Positions 19,901-26,298 of a stretch of 40,330 bases of DNA are shown here, in pieces. The stretch is taken from contig JACMLX010000056.1 of assembly GCA_014379355.1 (NCBI GenBank), positions 1 to 40,330 on the forward strand, in the 5' to 3' direction. Position 1 is the first letter of the stretch. Every line of letters starts with the position of its first letter. The translations under genes and the position numbers were made by a program. The DNA comes from Gemmatimonadaceae bacterium (lineage in GTDB: Bacteria; Gemmatimonadota; Gemmatimonadetes; Gemmatimonadales; Gemmatimonadaceae). The notes beneath the pieces were generated by a model. That model had not been told where the DNA came from. It saw only the letters and a program-made list of their open reading frames with translations, and searched no databases.

Positions 19901-20989
19901 ATCGATCGCCAGTCGCACCTTCGCACCCGGCACCGTGTTGAGCGACAGCGCGACCCACGGAATCACGACCAGCGATCCACCTGCGCCCGTCGTCGTGCGC
20001 ACACCGACCGTAAAGCTGAGCGCACCAGCCGTGACGCTGACACTTTCCGCGCCCACATCGACTGCACCGCCGATGATTTTCTTCAGCTGATTGAACCACG
20101 CCGTGCGTGCCGATGTCGTGTTGAACACCGCGCGCAGCCACTCCACGATCGCATCGAGTCCGCGCGTCGGCAGATCGGCGAGTGGCAGCGGCGGCAGGTT
20201 GCTCACATCGCTCAGGCCCAGCAGGCCAAGCAGGCCTGCGACTTCCTGCGGCAGTACCGACGTCAGTGCGTCGACCTGTGCGCGCACGAGTGTCGCCAGC
20301 AGCTCGAGCACTTCCGACCCGAGTTGATCGGGCGTCGCTGCATCGAGCGTTACCGTGCGTGTCGACGTGCCGCCTGGCAGCTGCAGGTCACGCAGCTCGA
20401 GTGCGAGATGCAGGTTCGCGGTGCCGTCGGTCGGAATGCCGAGTGTGACGGCGAGTGCGCCGAGCGACGGTTGACCGGCCGGCGGTGCATCGTCGCGCAG
20501 TGTCAGGTCGAGATTGATGTCGATGCGTCCATCGGCGCGACCGAGCAGCAACCATTCCGGCAGACTGCCGCCGCCAGTGAGCGGTGTCGTGCCACGCTGC
20601 ACGCGGAAGATCGGCACGTGCACACGCGTCGCGACTTTCGGTGCCGCGCCGCCCATGTCATGCTCGAACCCGACGCCGATGTAGACCGCGTTCGCGACCG
20701 GCTTGATGACGGCGAAGATCGTGACCAGCGGCGACGCGTTGTGGAACAGCGGCACCCATGTCGCGCCGCCGCGCGTGCTGCGATCGGGCGCGCCGAGCAC
20801 TTCGTCGACGAACGTGAGCAGCGCGTCTCGTTGTGTGTCGGAGGCGAGGATGTCCTGCAGGCCGTTCGGATTCGTCGACGTGCCGACCGGATCCGCGAAC
20901 CACGCGTCGTTCGCATTGCCGTTGCTGTCGAGAATGCCGAGCGCGGTGGCCAGTGCGCCGAAGGCATCGAGCTCGGTGCCGATGCTCAT
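10937..20989 (-). CDS. Giant DUF6603-type protein (3350 aa) with Lys/Arg-rich C-terminal tail, operon gene 2
   Basis: The start is the ATG at 20989 because it overlaps the upstream TGA as ATGA; an in-frame upstream extension to 21169 would lie inside the preceding gene. Residues ~1-830 and ~1250-2000 are repetitive, beta-rich and Ala/Leu/Gly/Val-rich. Residues ~830-1250 resemble an alpha/beta-hydrolase: AYGACGAAAM sits where GHSxGG would be (near residue 990) and VVTIGSPW follows near 1013. The nucleophile position would be Cys rather than Ser. Around residues 2250-2560 is the DUF6603-type block, with FVLTIGGYHPRF, YPDVPRVGLMWQ, GGAYFALT and FDPFWFEVEAYARI. Residues ~3273-3350 are a histone-H1-like tail of KKAAAKK/RKT repeats. 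No signal peptide. DUF6603 proteins are very large and have no assigned function. It is the core of the operon by size. The DUF6603 call is fairly firm, the hydrolase call weaker. Confidence 0.88.
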   Translation of the reverse strand: MSIGTELDAFGALATALGILDSNGNANDAWFADPVGTSTNPNGLQDILASDTQRDALLTFVDEVLGAPDRSTRGGATWVPLFHNASPLVTIFAVIKPVANAVYIGVGFEHDMGGAAPKVATRVHVPIFRVQRGTTPLTGGGSLPEWLLLGRADGRIDINLDLTLRDDAPPAGQPSLGALAVTLGIPTDGTANLHLALELRDLQLPGGTSTRTVTLDAATPDQLGSEVLELLATLVRAQVDALTSVLPQEVAGLLGLLGLSDVSNLPPLPLADLPTRGLDAIVEWLRAVFNTTSARTAWFNQLKKIIGGAVDVGAESVSVTAGALSFTVGVRTTTGAGGSLVVIPWVALSLNTVPGAKVRLAIDVLRADLATGAITAVPDLRAEALFGNQAGGAPLLAGNPSVGGLRTGLVLKADRRPAFALTLHNVTTLGRTFDMLDLSSPQAAMTAVDTVVSGALDAAMANFGPAGILIGKLLGIRAPAGVTAVSSTALLADPLAEMTRYWRDLTSTSAAMAEVLGALRSLVASVPAANVPGNGTRAVPWRVELVAPLILLVWKDGDALVVDAALDIATPVLGDSIATTTLRGSLLRLAFTPVQVTFVGNISASVELKRAVGKLELDIGDLQLTADALRALVRWSPSGGFLLDLEAPAARATVNLPRAVTDFALPIPVRDINGNFTLPPTLWPDAQSLIVSLAAQAQIPVLDELFALIGWTGSGPELPLATLVAGDPALAIRLWLAELTLDCDRVREGMGILARLLSAGTLSEALGAGSVRSPYRAPIAGEVRAPAIAAWLIPPCPPRIDFGKALPQRRAMGVPEDGDSLVSRLEQAALQLPDVRDLLTGRDSLGLGFEQLITRIVDTDGVLVVPATMPTGVTLVTRTDSSYDDMLTAGASGLLAGQIFATMPATIVHVGCEEVWRTDRPAGRAVDATGATATGAITAAGTSEWFVMLPTPAAARAARPDHDAVTEMTERLVRVLQARTAPVTVMAYGACGAAAMRAASTVTQISEVVTIGSPWVSPSVNAYRSGLSADAMRVLERLLRTDAPMLPAMQRATTPTPLDVMRDVVFRALEIARDDGTMPSVAAETRRSGLVCKAVFGSLEDDTVRAGLGAVIDDGIATRFEAARAAAQAPVPRSALHVGVDVPVLAASVGGIRMGLGATFDLAALERDDVNGVRISTARGATIHLELGVTDGWLIGGPSPEPGDVDVRWMAANVTIPFDGTPGDSELVLYEATGLGAFRERWVVRADGDGSLATQALPEVRAIVSAVVARLRVASPELGTLLDVIGLVRDGGLDAAGLDRLLFEPQLVADRVRARAADLAAALRTLVSGMAGSASAMSWTVGDATLNLDVAAKTFGINVATNLGGVAPCTLGASLSADGRATAEFALGVLDTNAGGVRLVGRAGTSNTVAVEWGAPGNTPTRTMALLPTPDVAAFSGFASTVVPAFLMQALANALRETAQPAARDAMDSALDALALLKTANAEGQRLIKLPIALFDDPASFLLKGAESWRTDPVGGAVRLLDAFVPMVAPARGAAAGWPIVPGVLSVNYSGAGGRLAVTVDATLSANVSGAVVGTRLIGGLRISNDGRVEPMLETAVMVDGTGLQLSVSPNVQLSLVRPAPAALLPLYPAGAGIGGVLSAVGDAVLPPVLNAIAAKRSDVAASLAKDVGQAVFDLGGALDLREANNFTSARITTFAADPASRLLARLPQLVGLGAGTLARALDPAETVVRVVGPTGGVITLQFGSLRQISLSLDTGGTTPVVRFSGSLAVPAVGNIAIDDLRLASDGVGITVRVGPAQLLVGGVTLRPVLTVRAGVTPAGITRMAAFGLALNDAGTKAVELRWGLNELPPKLLVATYSPLPGTEEDPARVAIALLSIAAGIASGIALPTLLPVLPPQAIQGLEKVLFVTVGPATSLDTTLFDDLLQPERLFTRLKRLAWNLATLTTPLSVTIDNVVKISLVAQPGVGSAKRLGIALTLGGTGKLALTNGDPKVEIEADPTWIEGAPVPAGITITVLEGTVTPTDVVLAISPGFTIGGVGLRFSKTGGPLLELGPIQLDAIAVHVFAEMNSVGVGGGVQLELAGLAIAPAGGGGNPVAGNILSDAGRGSANNRPAFSPGVAVQARAGGNIGVSVRAGPPPGPWWLVIQRELGPLYLEQIGFDSRSSGGTITRLQLLFDGRVSIFGMTAAVDQLSLTWNGGDAFKATSWKADLNGLAISADLSGVTLAGGLLKDSSGGYLGMLLGRFGTYGLTVYGGYAVLDGDPSFFIFGAINGPIGGPPAFFITGIGAGLGINRQLRVPDDLSQFGDYPFIKALDIAASVGDPMTELRKLNDYFKPQKDQFWVAAGISFTCFALVDGIAVVAVAFGSDGLDINLLGLARLALPRPQVALISIELALLARFSTREGIFSIRAQLTENSWLLYPEVRLTGGFAFVVWWKGPLKGQFVLTIGGYHPRFHRDGYPDVPRVGLMWQVSDAIVIKGGAYFALTSEALMAGIEVVVSADFGWAWARIEFGANGIVYFDPFWFEVEAYARISAGVSIDTFFGEISFSISTGAELMVHGPDFGGRARFHVGPCSLTVPFGSDAERKGDHIEWAPFVTKYLEDGAGGGARALSAITGLGTLTRKAGANKGESADGSAARPFEVFAEFQISIGTTIPVTKVILGPSNAQTGLTPKRPDGAVVKLGLAPMGHGNMTSELKLTLRGVGGDGVVGTTPSVLDQQVERIGFDTEAFPIGVWGEPGSTTVKPIPNGDVIFALNRVRFDLRKVGLTTPIPPIPFRKVDVERDALPLQARGGQRVALFNTAGAVVIPTPTTVAASMLAASTTLFTARTDTPPEGLLARGNPGAVAAAAFRGDRVAPPIFGTLADGLKRTNAADGASSVVPTAPPRTPVGPRPPKLAAVLAGGSGVIERGALTTVSDGTQKRRPAPSIDSVRTRLTRQLPVQLTRTARPGVSDTGTIIAAGAVPFTSAAGTARSVSIGRTVNALALGPVIGGLGKTRLGARRGAVAASTIHAGDLVVLHSVDASSDVDPQNRPMFSVTGQTRVTMTASDGTVLADAMVRASIVVPPSTAIIGVHAGGDTAVKDGLAGWHERSRMARLNARVAVGPGCALKMEGVVTEAPPAWLTAADLIVQATSITTRFVNAARTVVVVLAGSEAPTPDDVTIELDGATRVADRKGNVREPRVVMVGDRTALIYDVKPAKTGNVSVFVQPGGQWRLAGVLGGDVDSETLARKIAMKGIAPVAGRLLLAADGAPVSVNWEPPPVVVLPGPVGIARKKAAVRKTSAKKSARKTTARKTAPRKTSTRKAIAKKRAAKKAAAKKRVTSTRTVATTKRSTRKTTTTRGGARNAR

Positions 20990-21627
20990 TGGCCGGCCCA
21001 GGCGAGATTGTTGCGCGCCATCGCGCCGATCAGGAGCAGGTTCGTGTCGGCCGCGATGGTGCCTGGGACGAGCGGTCGTCCACTTGCATCCTTGCCCACG
21101 CCGGCCGCGAGTTGTTGCGCGGTCGTGACGAGGGTCTCCCACGCGAAGGCCGTGATCGACGCGCCCCACGTGTCGAGAATCACGGCCGGACCCTGCGGCC
21201 GATCGAACGTCGACATGACGAGGCCCGTCGGTCGTTGCGGCGACCCGACCGCGAACGCGACGTCGATGCGTTGCACGTCGCGCACTTCATCACACTGGAC
21301 GAAGAGAGAGATCGTGATGAAGCCCGGTGCACACGTCAGCCGCGTCGCGTCCAGTTGGACGAGCAGCTCGTCGTCGCCGGCCACCCACACCACACTCGGC
21401 CGCGTGTTGGCCGCGATGTCGGCGACGAGGTGGATGATCCCGCGCATGACGGCGTCCGCGTCCTTCACCGGAATGCGCAGCAGGTCAGGCGCGATCTCGC
21501 CGGGTGGCAGCTTGATCCCCGGACGCAGCGGGCGAAACCACTCGCTGTTGCGGATCGGGATGATCGCGCCCGGCAGAACGATCGGCGAAAGCGTCGGGGC
21601 GACTGGTCGTACGGGGCGCGGGGGCAT
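20986..21627 (-). CDS. Conserved hypothetical protein (213 aa), first gene of the giant operon
   Basis: The only in-frame ATG is at 21627; a stop lies about 40 nt further upstream, so the start is constrained, although no good Shine-Dalgarno sequence precedes it. The N-terminus is proline-rich without a hydrophobic core, so it is not a signal peptide. The middle contains alternating hydrophobic strands (PSVVWVAGDDELLVQLD, GFITISLFVQCDEV, RIDVAFAVG), and the C-terminus is helical (WETLVTTAQQLAAGV and TNLLLIGAMARNNLAWAGQ). The pattern suggests a compact alpha/beta protein. Its stop overlaps the giant gene's ATG. I do not recognise the family. Being first and small, it may be a chaperone or capping subunit, but this is speculation. 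Confidence 0.8.
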   Translation of the reverse strand: MPPRPVRPVAPTLSPIVLPGAIIPIRNSEWFRPLRPGIKLPPGEIAPDLLRIPVKDADAVMRGIIHLVADIAANTRPSVVWVAGDDELLVQLDATRLTCAPGFITISLFVQCDEVRDVQRIDVAFAVGSPQRPTGLVMSTFDRPQGPAVILDTWGASITAFAWETLVTTAQQLAAGVGKDASGRPLVPGTIAADTNLLLIGAMARNNLAWAGQ

Positions 21628-21712
21628 GGATGCGCGTGGCGACGGGTGAGCATCGCGCCGCGACGGTGATCAGTAATTGATCAGTTCCGACGCGTGCGAT
21701 GCGAGGCGCAGG
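21628..21712 (-). promoter_or_regulatory. Upstream region of the giant operon with an 11-bp-period direct repeat
   Basis: On the minus strand, ACTGATCA occurs twice separated by ATT (21667-21685), an 11-bp period of about one helical turn, some 40 nt before the first start codon. Each unit contains the palindrome TGATCA. A GGAAC motif directly before the repeat and CGTC after it resemble -35 and -10 elements of extracytoplasmic-function sigma promoters, but the 18-nt spacing is slightly long. The repeat would lie between them, as expected for a repressor or activator site. This is inference from sequence alone. The operon could instead be read through from the gene at 21713-22093. Confidence 0.35.
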
Positions 21713-22093
21713 TCAGAGAGAGTCGTGGTGATGCGTCTGTCGCGCCGGCATGCGGCTGCGTGTGTTGCGCAGGTGCGGTGATCGAACCGGCAGTGTGGTG
21801 TGTTCGTGCGCCGCACTCGCCGATCGGAGCGATCGCTGCGTGTTCGGATACGCGGCGAGAATGCGACTCGCGATCAGTCCGGCGACGGCGAGCGCCAGGT
21901 CGACGAGGATGAGCCACGGTGCATCGAACAGCTCACCGCTCATCGCCGTTGCGCCGCACGCACTCAGTACGACGAGGCACAGCAGTGTTCGCTGGCCGAT
22001 CAACGCGCGCCGATGCAGCAGCCCCAGCACTGCGCCACACAACACCGGCAGCCACTCGAACATCGTCGCCTCGTGGGTCGATTTGTCAGACAT
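21713..22093 (-). CDS. Small three-helix membrane protein of unknown function
   Basis: I start it at ATG 22093, giving 126 residues; the frame extends to 22135 but that extension is Arg/Pro-rich and unlike the rest. Three hydrophobic segments are visible at about residues 12-28, 36-52 and 60-78, with an SGELFDAPW motif between the second and third. The C-terminal ~40 residues are polar and His/Arg-rich, presumably cytoplasmic. It lies on the same strand as, and 85 bp upstream of, the giant operon, so it could be its first gene or a separate unit. I do not recognise a named family. Confidence 0.6.
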   Translation of the reverse strand: MSDKSTHEATMFEWLPVLCGAVLGLLHRRALIGQRTLLCLVVLSACGATAMSGELFDAPWLILVDLALAVAGLIASRILAAYPNTQRSLRSASAAHEHTTLPVRSPHLRNTRSRMPARQTHHHDSL

Positions 22094-22272
22094 CGTCGTC
22101 CGAACACGCCATTCGGGCTTTGGGCGTGGGGGCAACTAATGCAACTCGAATTCACAAGACGCAAGACGTCGCTTTTCCTTCTCGCTGGCGATCACATGCA
22201 TGACGTTATGCGCGCGTTGTGTGCATGAGATCGATTCGTGCGTACGGCGTTCGGTGTGCATTCCGGCATCGT

Positions 22273-22653
22273 GAACTGCTTGGCTCGCACAGAGACACGG
22301 AGCACAGAGATGCGTGTGCTCACGATTATGCGCCGCGCGACGATGACACCCTGAAGTGGGAGCCGCGGGGCCGCAGCGTCGCGGAGAACTGCAACTGCCT
22401 TGTTGGAACTGCGGTGCGGCGCGAAAACATGCGCGCACAGCCAACTGTTCTTCGCAGTTGCAGTGGCTGTTGCTGTTCCAAAAAACTCGATGATTCGAAT
22501 GCGGTATGCGCTCACACTCCGCAATCCCTGCGACTCCGCGCCCCGCGGCTCCGCGTGCAGCTGTCAATCCACACGCCACCCAGAAGTCGCGGATGCGCGC
22601 GAGAAGTTCTCTGTGGCCCTGTGTCTCTGTGCGAGGAATGCAGTTGCAGTTCC
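22273..22653. repeat. Palindromic intergenic element A, copy 1
   Basis: The ~381-bp element has terminal inverted repeats: CTCGCACAGAGACACGG on the left and its imperfect complement GTGTCTCTGTGCGAG on the right. Inside, GGGAGCCGCGGGGCCGCAGC pairs with CCCGCGGCTCC, and a core of GGAACTGC faces GTTCC. It shares order and sequence blocks with copy 2 at 24911-25313, in the same orientation. No transposase is encoded, so it resembles a non-autonomous (MITE-like) element. It occupies most of the gene-free stretch 22094-22796; I see nothing else in the remainder beyond the upstream region of the DUF4407 gene. Confidence 0.75.
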
Positions 22654-22796
22654 CCGAACGCTGCAGACCTCACGAGTCAATGTTGCTCAGCTGCTCTGCG
22701 TGAGACCAGCTGATCCGGCAGACCACTTCCGCTCGCCAAACCGAGACGCTGTATTTGTGATGAGCCCGCTGCACCAACCTCTGCCGCCACGCCCTC

Positions 22797-23969
22797 ATGT
22801 CCTACTCCCCTCCAGCCCCAGGCGCGTTCACGAGGCTGATGTGGAAAGCCGCAGGCGCTGACGAGTCGCTGCTGCGGCAGTGCAACTACAACGAACATGT
22901 GAAGTTCGTCGGACTCGGCGGCATCGTCGCCGCCACCGGCATCCTCGCCTCACTCGCCGGCGGCTTCGCATTCTGGACCATCTTCCGTCCCAAGGGCGAC
23001 GAGATCACCACCGGCGCCAGTGTCGCTGCGGCCATCGGCTCGATCGTGATGGGTGTGTTGTGGGGTGCGATCATCTTTAACCTCGATCGCTATATCGTCG
23101 CCAGCACCGGCAAGGGCGACGGCACCGAAGCCATCACCTTCCGCGAGCTCACCAACGCGCTCCCGCGCATGGTACTCGGCGCGATCATCGGCCTCACGAT
23201 TTCCGCGCCACTCGAGACACGCATCTTCCAACCCGAGATCGACACCGCACTGCGCCGGGTGCGACAGGAACGCATTGTCGAGTATCGCACCACCACCGAG
23301 GCGAATTTCACGAAGACTTTCGGTGACCTGCTCGAGCAGCGGAAGACGTGGCAGCAGGAGATCGACGCGCAGCGTCAACGCGCCGATTCCGCGCAGGCCC
23401 GCGCGACGGCCGAGATGGACGGCAGCGGCGGCAGTCGCTTCCGCAGCCAGGGCCCGATCTATCGCGCGAAGCAGAAGATCGCGGATGACGAGAAGGCGAA
23501 GCTCGAGGAAACGCGCGCGCGGGTCAAGCCGCACATCGACGACATCGAGCGCACCCTCGCGACACGTCGCGCCGAGCGTGACAAGGAACTCAAGTTCAAC
23601 GAGGAGACCATCTCACGGCTCGATGGATTGCAGATTCGCATGAAGCTGGCCGAGGAAGTCGCGGGCAGTGGTGTGACGTGGATGATCCGCTTGCTGTTCC
23701 TGGCGATCGAACTGACGCCGATCTTCTTCAAGCTGATGATCATCAAGGGCCCGTACGACTACCTCGAGGAGAACGCGAAGGAGTTCATCAAGGCCAGCCG
23801 CGGCATCGGCACGAAGTACGAGTATGTGCAGGTCGAGGGAGCGCCGATGATGGTGGAGCGGACCGTGTTTGCGGAGGCCGAGCGTGAGCGAGAACGTGTG
23901 AGTCCCGCGAAGAAGCCGGAGACCGCGTTGCCGCGCGATGACACGGGACCGATGCGTGCGCTCACCTGA
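22797..23969 (+). CDS. DUF4407 domain-containing membrane protein
   Basis: At 390 residues it has the typical DUF4407 layout. The N-terminal MWKAAGADESLLRQCNYNEH is the family's opening block. Hydrophobic segments lie at about residues 37-60, 70-92 and 122-143, then a long charged coiled-coil region from ~160 to 290 rich in Glu, Arg, Lys and Gln, and a last membrane segment around 296-318 (IRLLFLAIELTPIFFKLMII). NLDRYIV after the second segment is also characteristic. The function of DUF4407 proteins is not established. The gene overlaps the next by 32 bp, so the two are probably co-expressed. The ATG is chosen for full family coverage; no strong ribosome-binding site is seen. The pair is bracketed by two copies of repeat element A. 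Confidence 0.88.
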   Translation: MSYSPPAPGAFTRLMWKAAGADESLLRQCNYNEHVKFVGLGGIVAATGILASLAGGFAFWTIFRPKGDEITTGASVAAAIGSIVMGVLWGAIIFNLDRYIVASTGKGDGTEAITFRELTNALPRMVLGAIIGLTISAPLETRIFQPEIDTALRRVRQERIVEYRTTTEANFTKTFGDLLEQRKTWQQEIDAQRQRADSAQARATAEMDGSGGSRFRSQGPIYRAKQKIADDEKAKLEETRARVKPHIDDIERTLATRRAERDKELKFNEETISRLDGLQIRMKLAEEVAGSGVTWMIRLLFLAIELTPIFFKLMIIKGPYDYLEENAKEFIKASRGIGTKYEYVQVEGAPMMVERTVFAEAERERERVSPAKKPETALPRDDTGPMRALT

Positions 23970-24906
23970 TTCTTCAGAGACAACTGCGGGGGGTTCTGCG
24001 GACGGTTCACGAGACGATTCGCCGGCTGAATCTCCGGTTGATTCGCGCGTGACGTCGAGAGCTGATTCGCCGGGAGATTACAACGGCGCGTCGAACGCCG
24101 GTGATCGACTCGAGCACCTCAGTGGCACACTCCACGCGACCTTCGAATCGCGCGGCGAACTCGGCAAGCATTCGTCCAGCGCGAGAATGCACGGCATGCG
24201 CTTCACCGAGCCGACTGTGCGTGACGCCGAGTGGTCGACTGCGCCGGTCGTGCGTGGTGCGCATCTGTTCGAGGATACGCTGGACGACGGGATCGCAGCG
24301 GCGCGAGTGCTGACGCGTGACGGCGTCGTGCGTGATGTGGAGCGGCTCGAGAGTGTGCGCCTCACCGAAGTGCGCCTGGTGAACGTGCACAAGGTCGGCG
24401 AGCGGCTGGTCGGCGAGATCGAGGCGAGACTCACGGCGACACGACGGATCATCGTTCCTCCGCCACCCGTCGTGATTGCACCGCCGGTCATCGCACAGGC
24501 GACGACACTCACGGCGAAAGTCGAGGAGTTGCCGGCGCGTGAAGTGTGGAAGCCGCCTGTCACACCTCGGTCGCTCGATCGCACCGCATCGGCACTCGAT
24601 TCCGGTGTCGGCTGCGCGACGAAGTCGCTCGAGAATATCGTGGCGTTGCTGTTGTTCGCCGGTGTGTTGATGGCTGTGCTGTGGGTGGCGGCAGCGGTGT
24701 TCAGCTTCGTCTACGACATTCTCACCGCCGCGTGGGATCGCACCGGCATCGGTAGTCTGTCGCCCGATGTGTTTCCGTCTCCCGTGTCACGCTGGGCGCG
24801 CTGGCTGGGACAGCACATCCATCCGCTGGGGCAGATTCTGCTTGTGGTCTTTGTGGCGTATGTGCTGTGGGGCTGGGGAAAAATCTCGCGGTGGCGCGCG
24901 CGGTAA
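23938..24906 (+). CDS. Membrane partner of the DUF4407 protein, unknown family
   Basis: Up to 322 residues from ATG 23938, which overlaps the DUF4407 gene by 32 bp; a GTG at 23956 is an alternative. Residues 1-50 are Ser/Asp/Gly/Arg-rich and disordered-looking. A central region (~55-200) has strand-like VRLTEVRLVNVHKVGERLVG and a proline stretch (PPPPVVIAPP). Two membrane segments follow, at about 231-260 and 292-312, with a short basic C-terminus. I do not recognise a family. Overlap and membrane topology suggest that it acts with the DUF4407 protein. Element A copy 2 begins five bases after the stop. Confidence 0.75.
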   Translation: MTRDRCVRSPDSSETTAGGSADGSRDDSPAESPVDSRVTSRADSPGDYNGASNAGDRLEHLSGTLHATFESRGELGKHSSSARMHGMRFTEPTVRDAEWSTAPVVRGAHLFEDTLDDGIAAARVLTRDGVVRDVERLESVRLTEVRLVNVHKVGERLVGEIEARLTATRRIIVPPPPVVIAPPVIAQATTLTAKVEELPAREVWKPPVTPRSLDRTASALDSGVGCATKSLENIVALLLFAGVLMAVLWVAAAVFSFVYDILTAAWDRTGIGSLSPDVFPSPVSRWARWLGQHIHPLGQILLVVFVAYVLWGWGKISRWRAR

Positions 24907-24910
24907 CGTT

Positions 24911-25313
24911 CTTGTGGCTTTGAACGGCATGGCTCGCACAGAGACACAGAGTCACAGAGATGCGCGTGTTCGTAGTCGTGTGCGCGCTCGAGGATGACAA
25001 CCAGAATTGGGAGCCGCGGTGCCGCAGCGCCGCCGAGAACTGCAACTGACGTTTTGGACCTGCGGTGTGCCGCGCGCATTTGCGTGCGTCTCCGCCTTCC
25101 CTCGCAGCTGCAGCTGCTGTTGCCGTTCCAAAAAATCCGATGCCCCGAATGCTGTATGCGCCGACGTCCGCGTAGTCATTGCGACTCCGCGACCCCGCGG
25201 CTCCGCGTGCAGCAGATCATGCCCACACCATGCAGACCATACACATAAGGGAGAGGCAGTTCTCTGTGCCTCCGTGTCTCTGTGCGAGCCATGCAGTTCC
25301 CAACTGCCACAAG
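24911..25313. repeat. Palindromic intergenic element A, copy 2
   Basis: Terminal inverted repeats are nearly perfect here. CATGGCTCGCACAGAGACAC at 24928 is matched by the complement of GTGTCTCTGTGCGAGCCATG ending at 25293, and the match extends outward to CTTGTGGC (24911) and GCCACAAG (25306-25313). Internal blocks GGGAGCCGCGG, GAGAACTGCAACTG, GTTCCAAAAAA and CCGCGGCTCCGCGTGCAG match copy 1 in the same order. It fills the whole space between the membrane-protein stop at 24906 and the terminator of the outer-membrane protein gene. No open frame of its own is credible. Confidence 0.8.
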
Positions 25314-25354
25314 CAAAAAAAATGATCGCAGCGCCGACGTTCGACGCTGCGATC
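25313..25354 (-). terminator. Rho-independent terminator of the beta-barrel gene
   Basis: On the minus strand a perfect 10-bp stem (GATCGCAGCG with CGCTGCGATC) is followed by A and then eight T residues. It lies 38 bp beyond the stop of the outer-membrane protein gene, as expected for an intrinsic terminator. Confidence 0.85.
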
Positions 25355-25391
25355 TTCATTTCATGCGTGGAGCACAAACGAAGTCACGCGC

Positions 25392-26000
25392 CTATGGATG
25401 GAACACCAATCCAAGGGACAGCCCGCCAGCCGCGAGCGAGTTGTCGTCCACCGTCAACTTCGATCCGTTCAGCTTCGCCGTGGTGATCTGACCACCCGCA
25501 CCACTCCACACGATTTCGAGTGCAACGGCGCGATTGAAGTGGATCTGTCCGCCGAGTGCGAGCGTGACCAGGCCGGCCTGCTGTTCGAATCGGCCGAGCA
25601 CCGTCTCGTTGCGCTCCGTGTATCCAGCGACTCCGACGTCGAGGAACGGACGGAACTGATTGCGCGGCTGCCGGAACGTGTAGCGGTACGTGAGATCCGC
25701 CTGCGAGAACTTCGGTTCGCCGTCGAGATCGAGCTTGCCGCCCTGCAGTCGCAGGCCGATGCCGTGATGTTCGTTGAATCCGCCATGGATCACGAGGCCG
25801 CCGGAGCCGCCGTTCACCATATCCTGTTCGGACCCGTTGACGGTCGAGCGGAACGTGCGGCCGGCGGCAAAGGCTCCGATGGAGAAGCCGGCGGCGGTGG
25901 ACTTAATCTCGGGGGACTGGGCGGACGCGAAGTCGGCGGCGGCGAAAAGGGCAAGCGCCGGAACAATCGCGCGAGCGGACTGACGAAGGGTGCGAATCAT
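25392..26000 (-). CDS. Outer-membrane beta-barrel protein
   Basis: 202 residues. The N-terminus has basic residues, a hydrophobic core (IVPALALFAAADF) and an ASA-Q cleavage site near residue 27, a clear Sec signal peptide. The mature part consists of alternating amphipathic strands (GGLVIHGGF, HHGIGLRLQGGKLDLDG, SQADLTYRYTF, FRPFLDVGVAGYTER, GLVTLALGGQIHF, ALEIVWSGAGG, GGLSLGLVFHP) and ends in a C-terminal aromatic/proline strand. This fits the small outer-membrane beta-barrel (OmpA-like barrel) class of about eight strands. AGGA lies 6 nt before the ATG and supports the start; CATAAT about 30 nt upstream could be a -10 box. It is monocistronic, ended by the terminator at 25313-25354. Its cargo or role is unknown. 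Confidence 0.85.
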   Translation of the reverse strand: MIRTLRQSARAIVPALALFAAADFASAQSPEIKSTAAGFSIGAFAAGRTFRSTVNGSEQDMVNGGSGGLVIHGGFNEHHGIGLRLQGGKLDLDGEPKFSQADLTYRYTFRQPRNQFRPFLDVGVAGYTERNETVLGRFEQQAGLVTLALGGQIHFNRAVALEIVWSGAGGQITTAKLNGSKLTVDDNSLAAGGLSLGLVFHP

Positions 26001-26298
26001 TGAATTCCTGTGAGTGCGTGAATGCGCTACCCAATTATGACGTGGGCACGCGCGCGAAGGTCACGCGAGCGGTGGTTCACCGATACCAGCTCGGCTCGCA
26101 CCGTGTCGGCGACCTCACGCATTTCATACACTTATGGCGCGGGCAGGATCGAGCGCGATCGCTGAGGATCTGGTGTTTGCCTGGCCGGAACTGCGTTGCA
26201 TTGGCTGTGCGCACAGGGAAACGTGAAATTTCAGGTCGTGCGCGAGCACACTGCACGCACTCACCACGGATCAACGCCGCGGTCATCATGCGCGTGGA
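26001..26298. other. Gene-free stretch between DUF3072 and beta-barrel genes
   Basis: I find no credible coding frame, tRNA or strong hairpin here. Apart from the ribosome-binding site and possible -10 box of the beta-barrel gene at its left end, it shows nothing I can name. Confidence 0.5.

Noticed and set aside
1-21627. Contractile injection system, tailocin or prophage
   Set aside because: No sheath, tube, baseplate, tape-measure, portal or terminase motifs are visible, and the recognisable regions (DUF6603, Asp-box propeller) do not point to such particles.
18929-21649. 906-codon plus-strand frame across the start of the giant operon
   Set aside because: Arg/Gln/His-rich composition and complete overlap with two convincingly coding minus-strand genes; a shadow frame.
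22400-22861. Small plus-strand frames inside element A copy 1
   Set aside because: They lie in the palindromic repeat, are Cys/Arg-rich, and have no counterpart of equal length in copy 2.
22273-25313. CRISPR array
   Set aside because: The repeats are two long palindromic elements 2.3 kb apart with genes between, not short direct repeats with regular spacers; none is seen elsewhere in the window.
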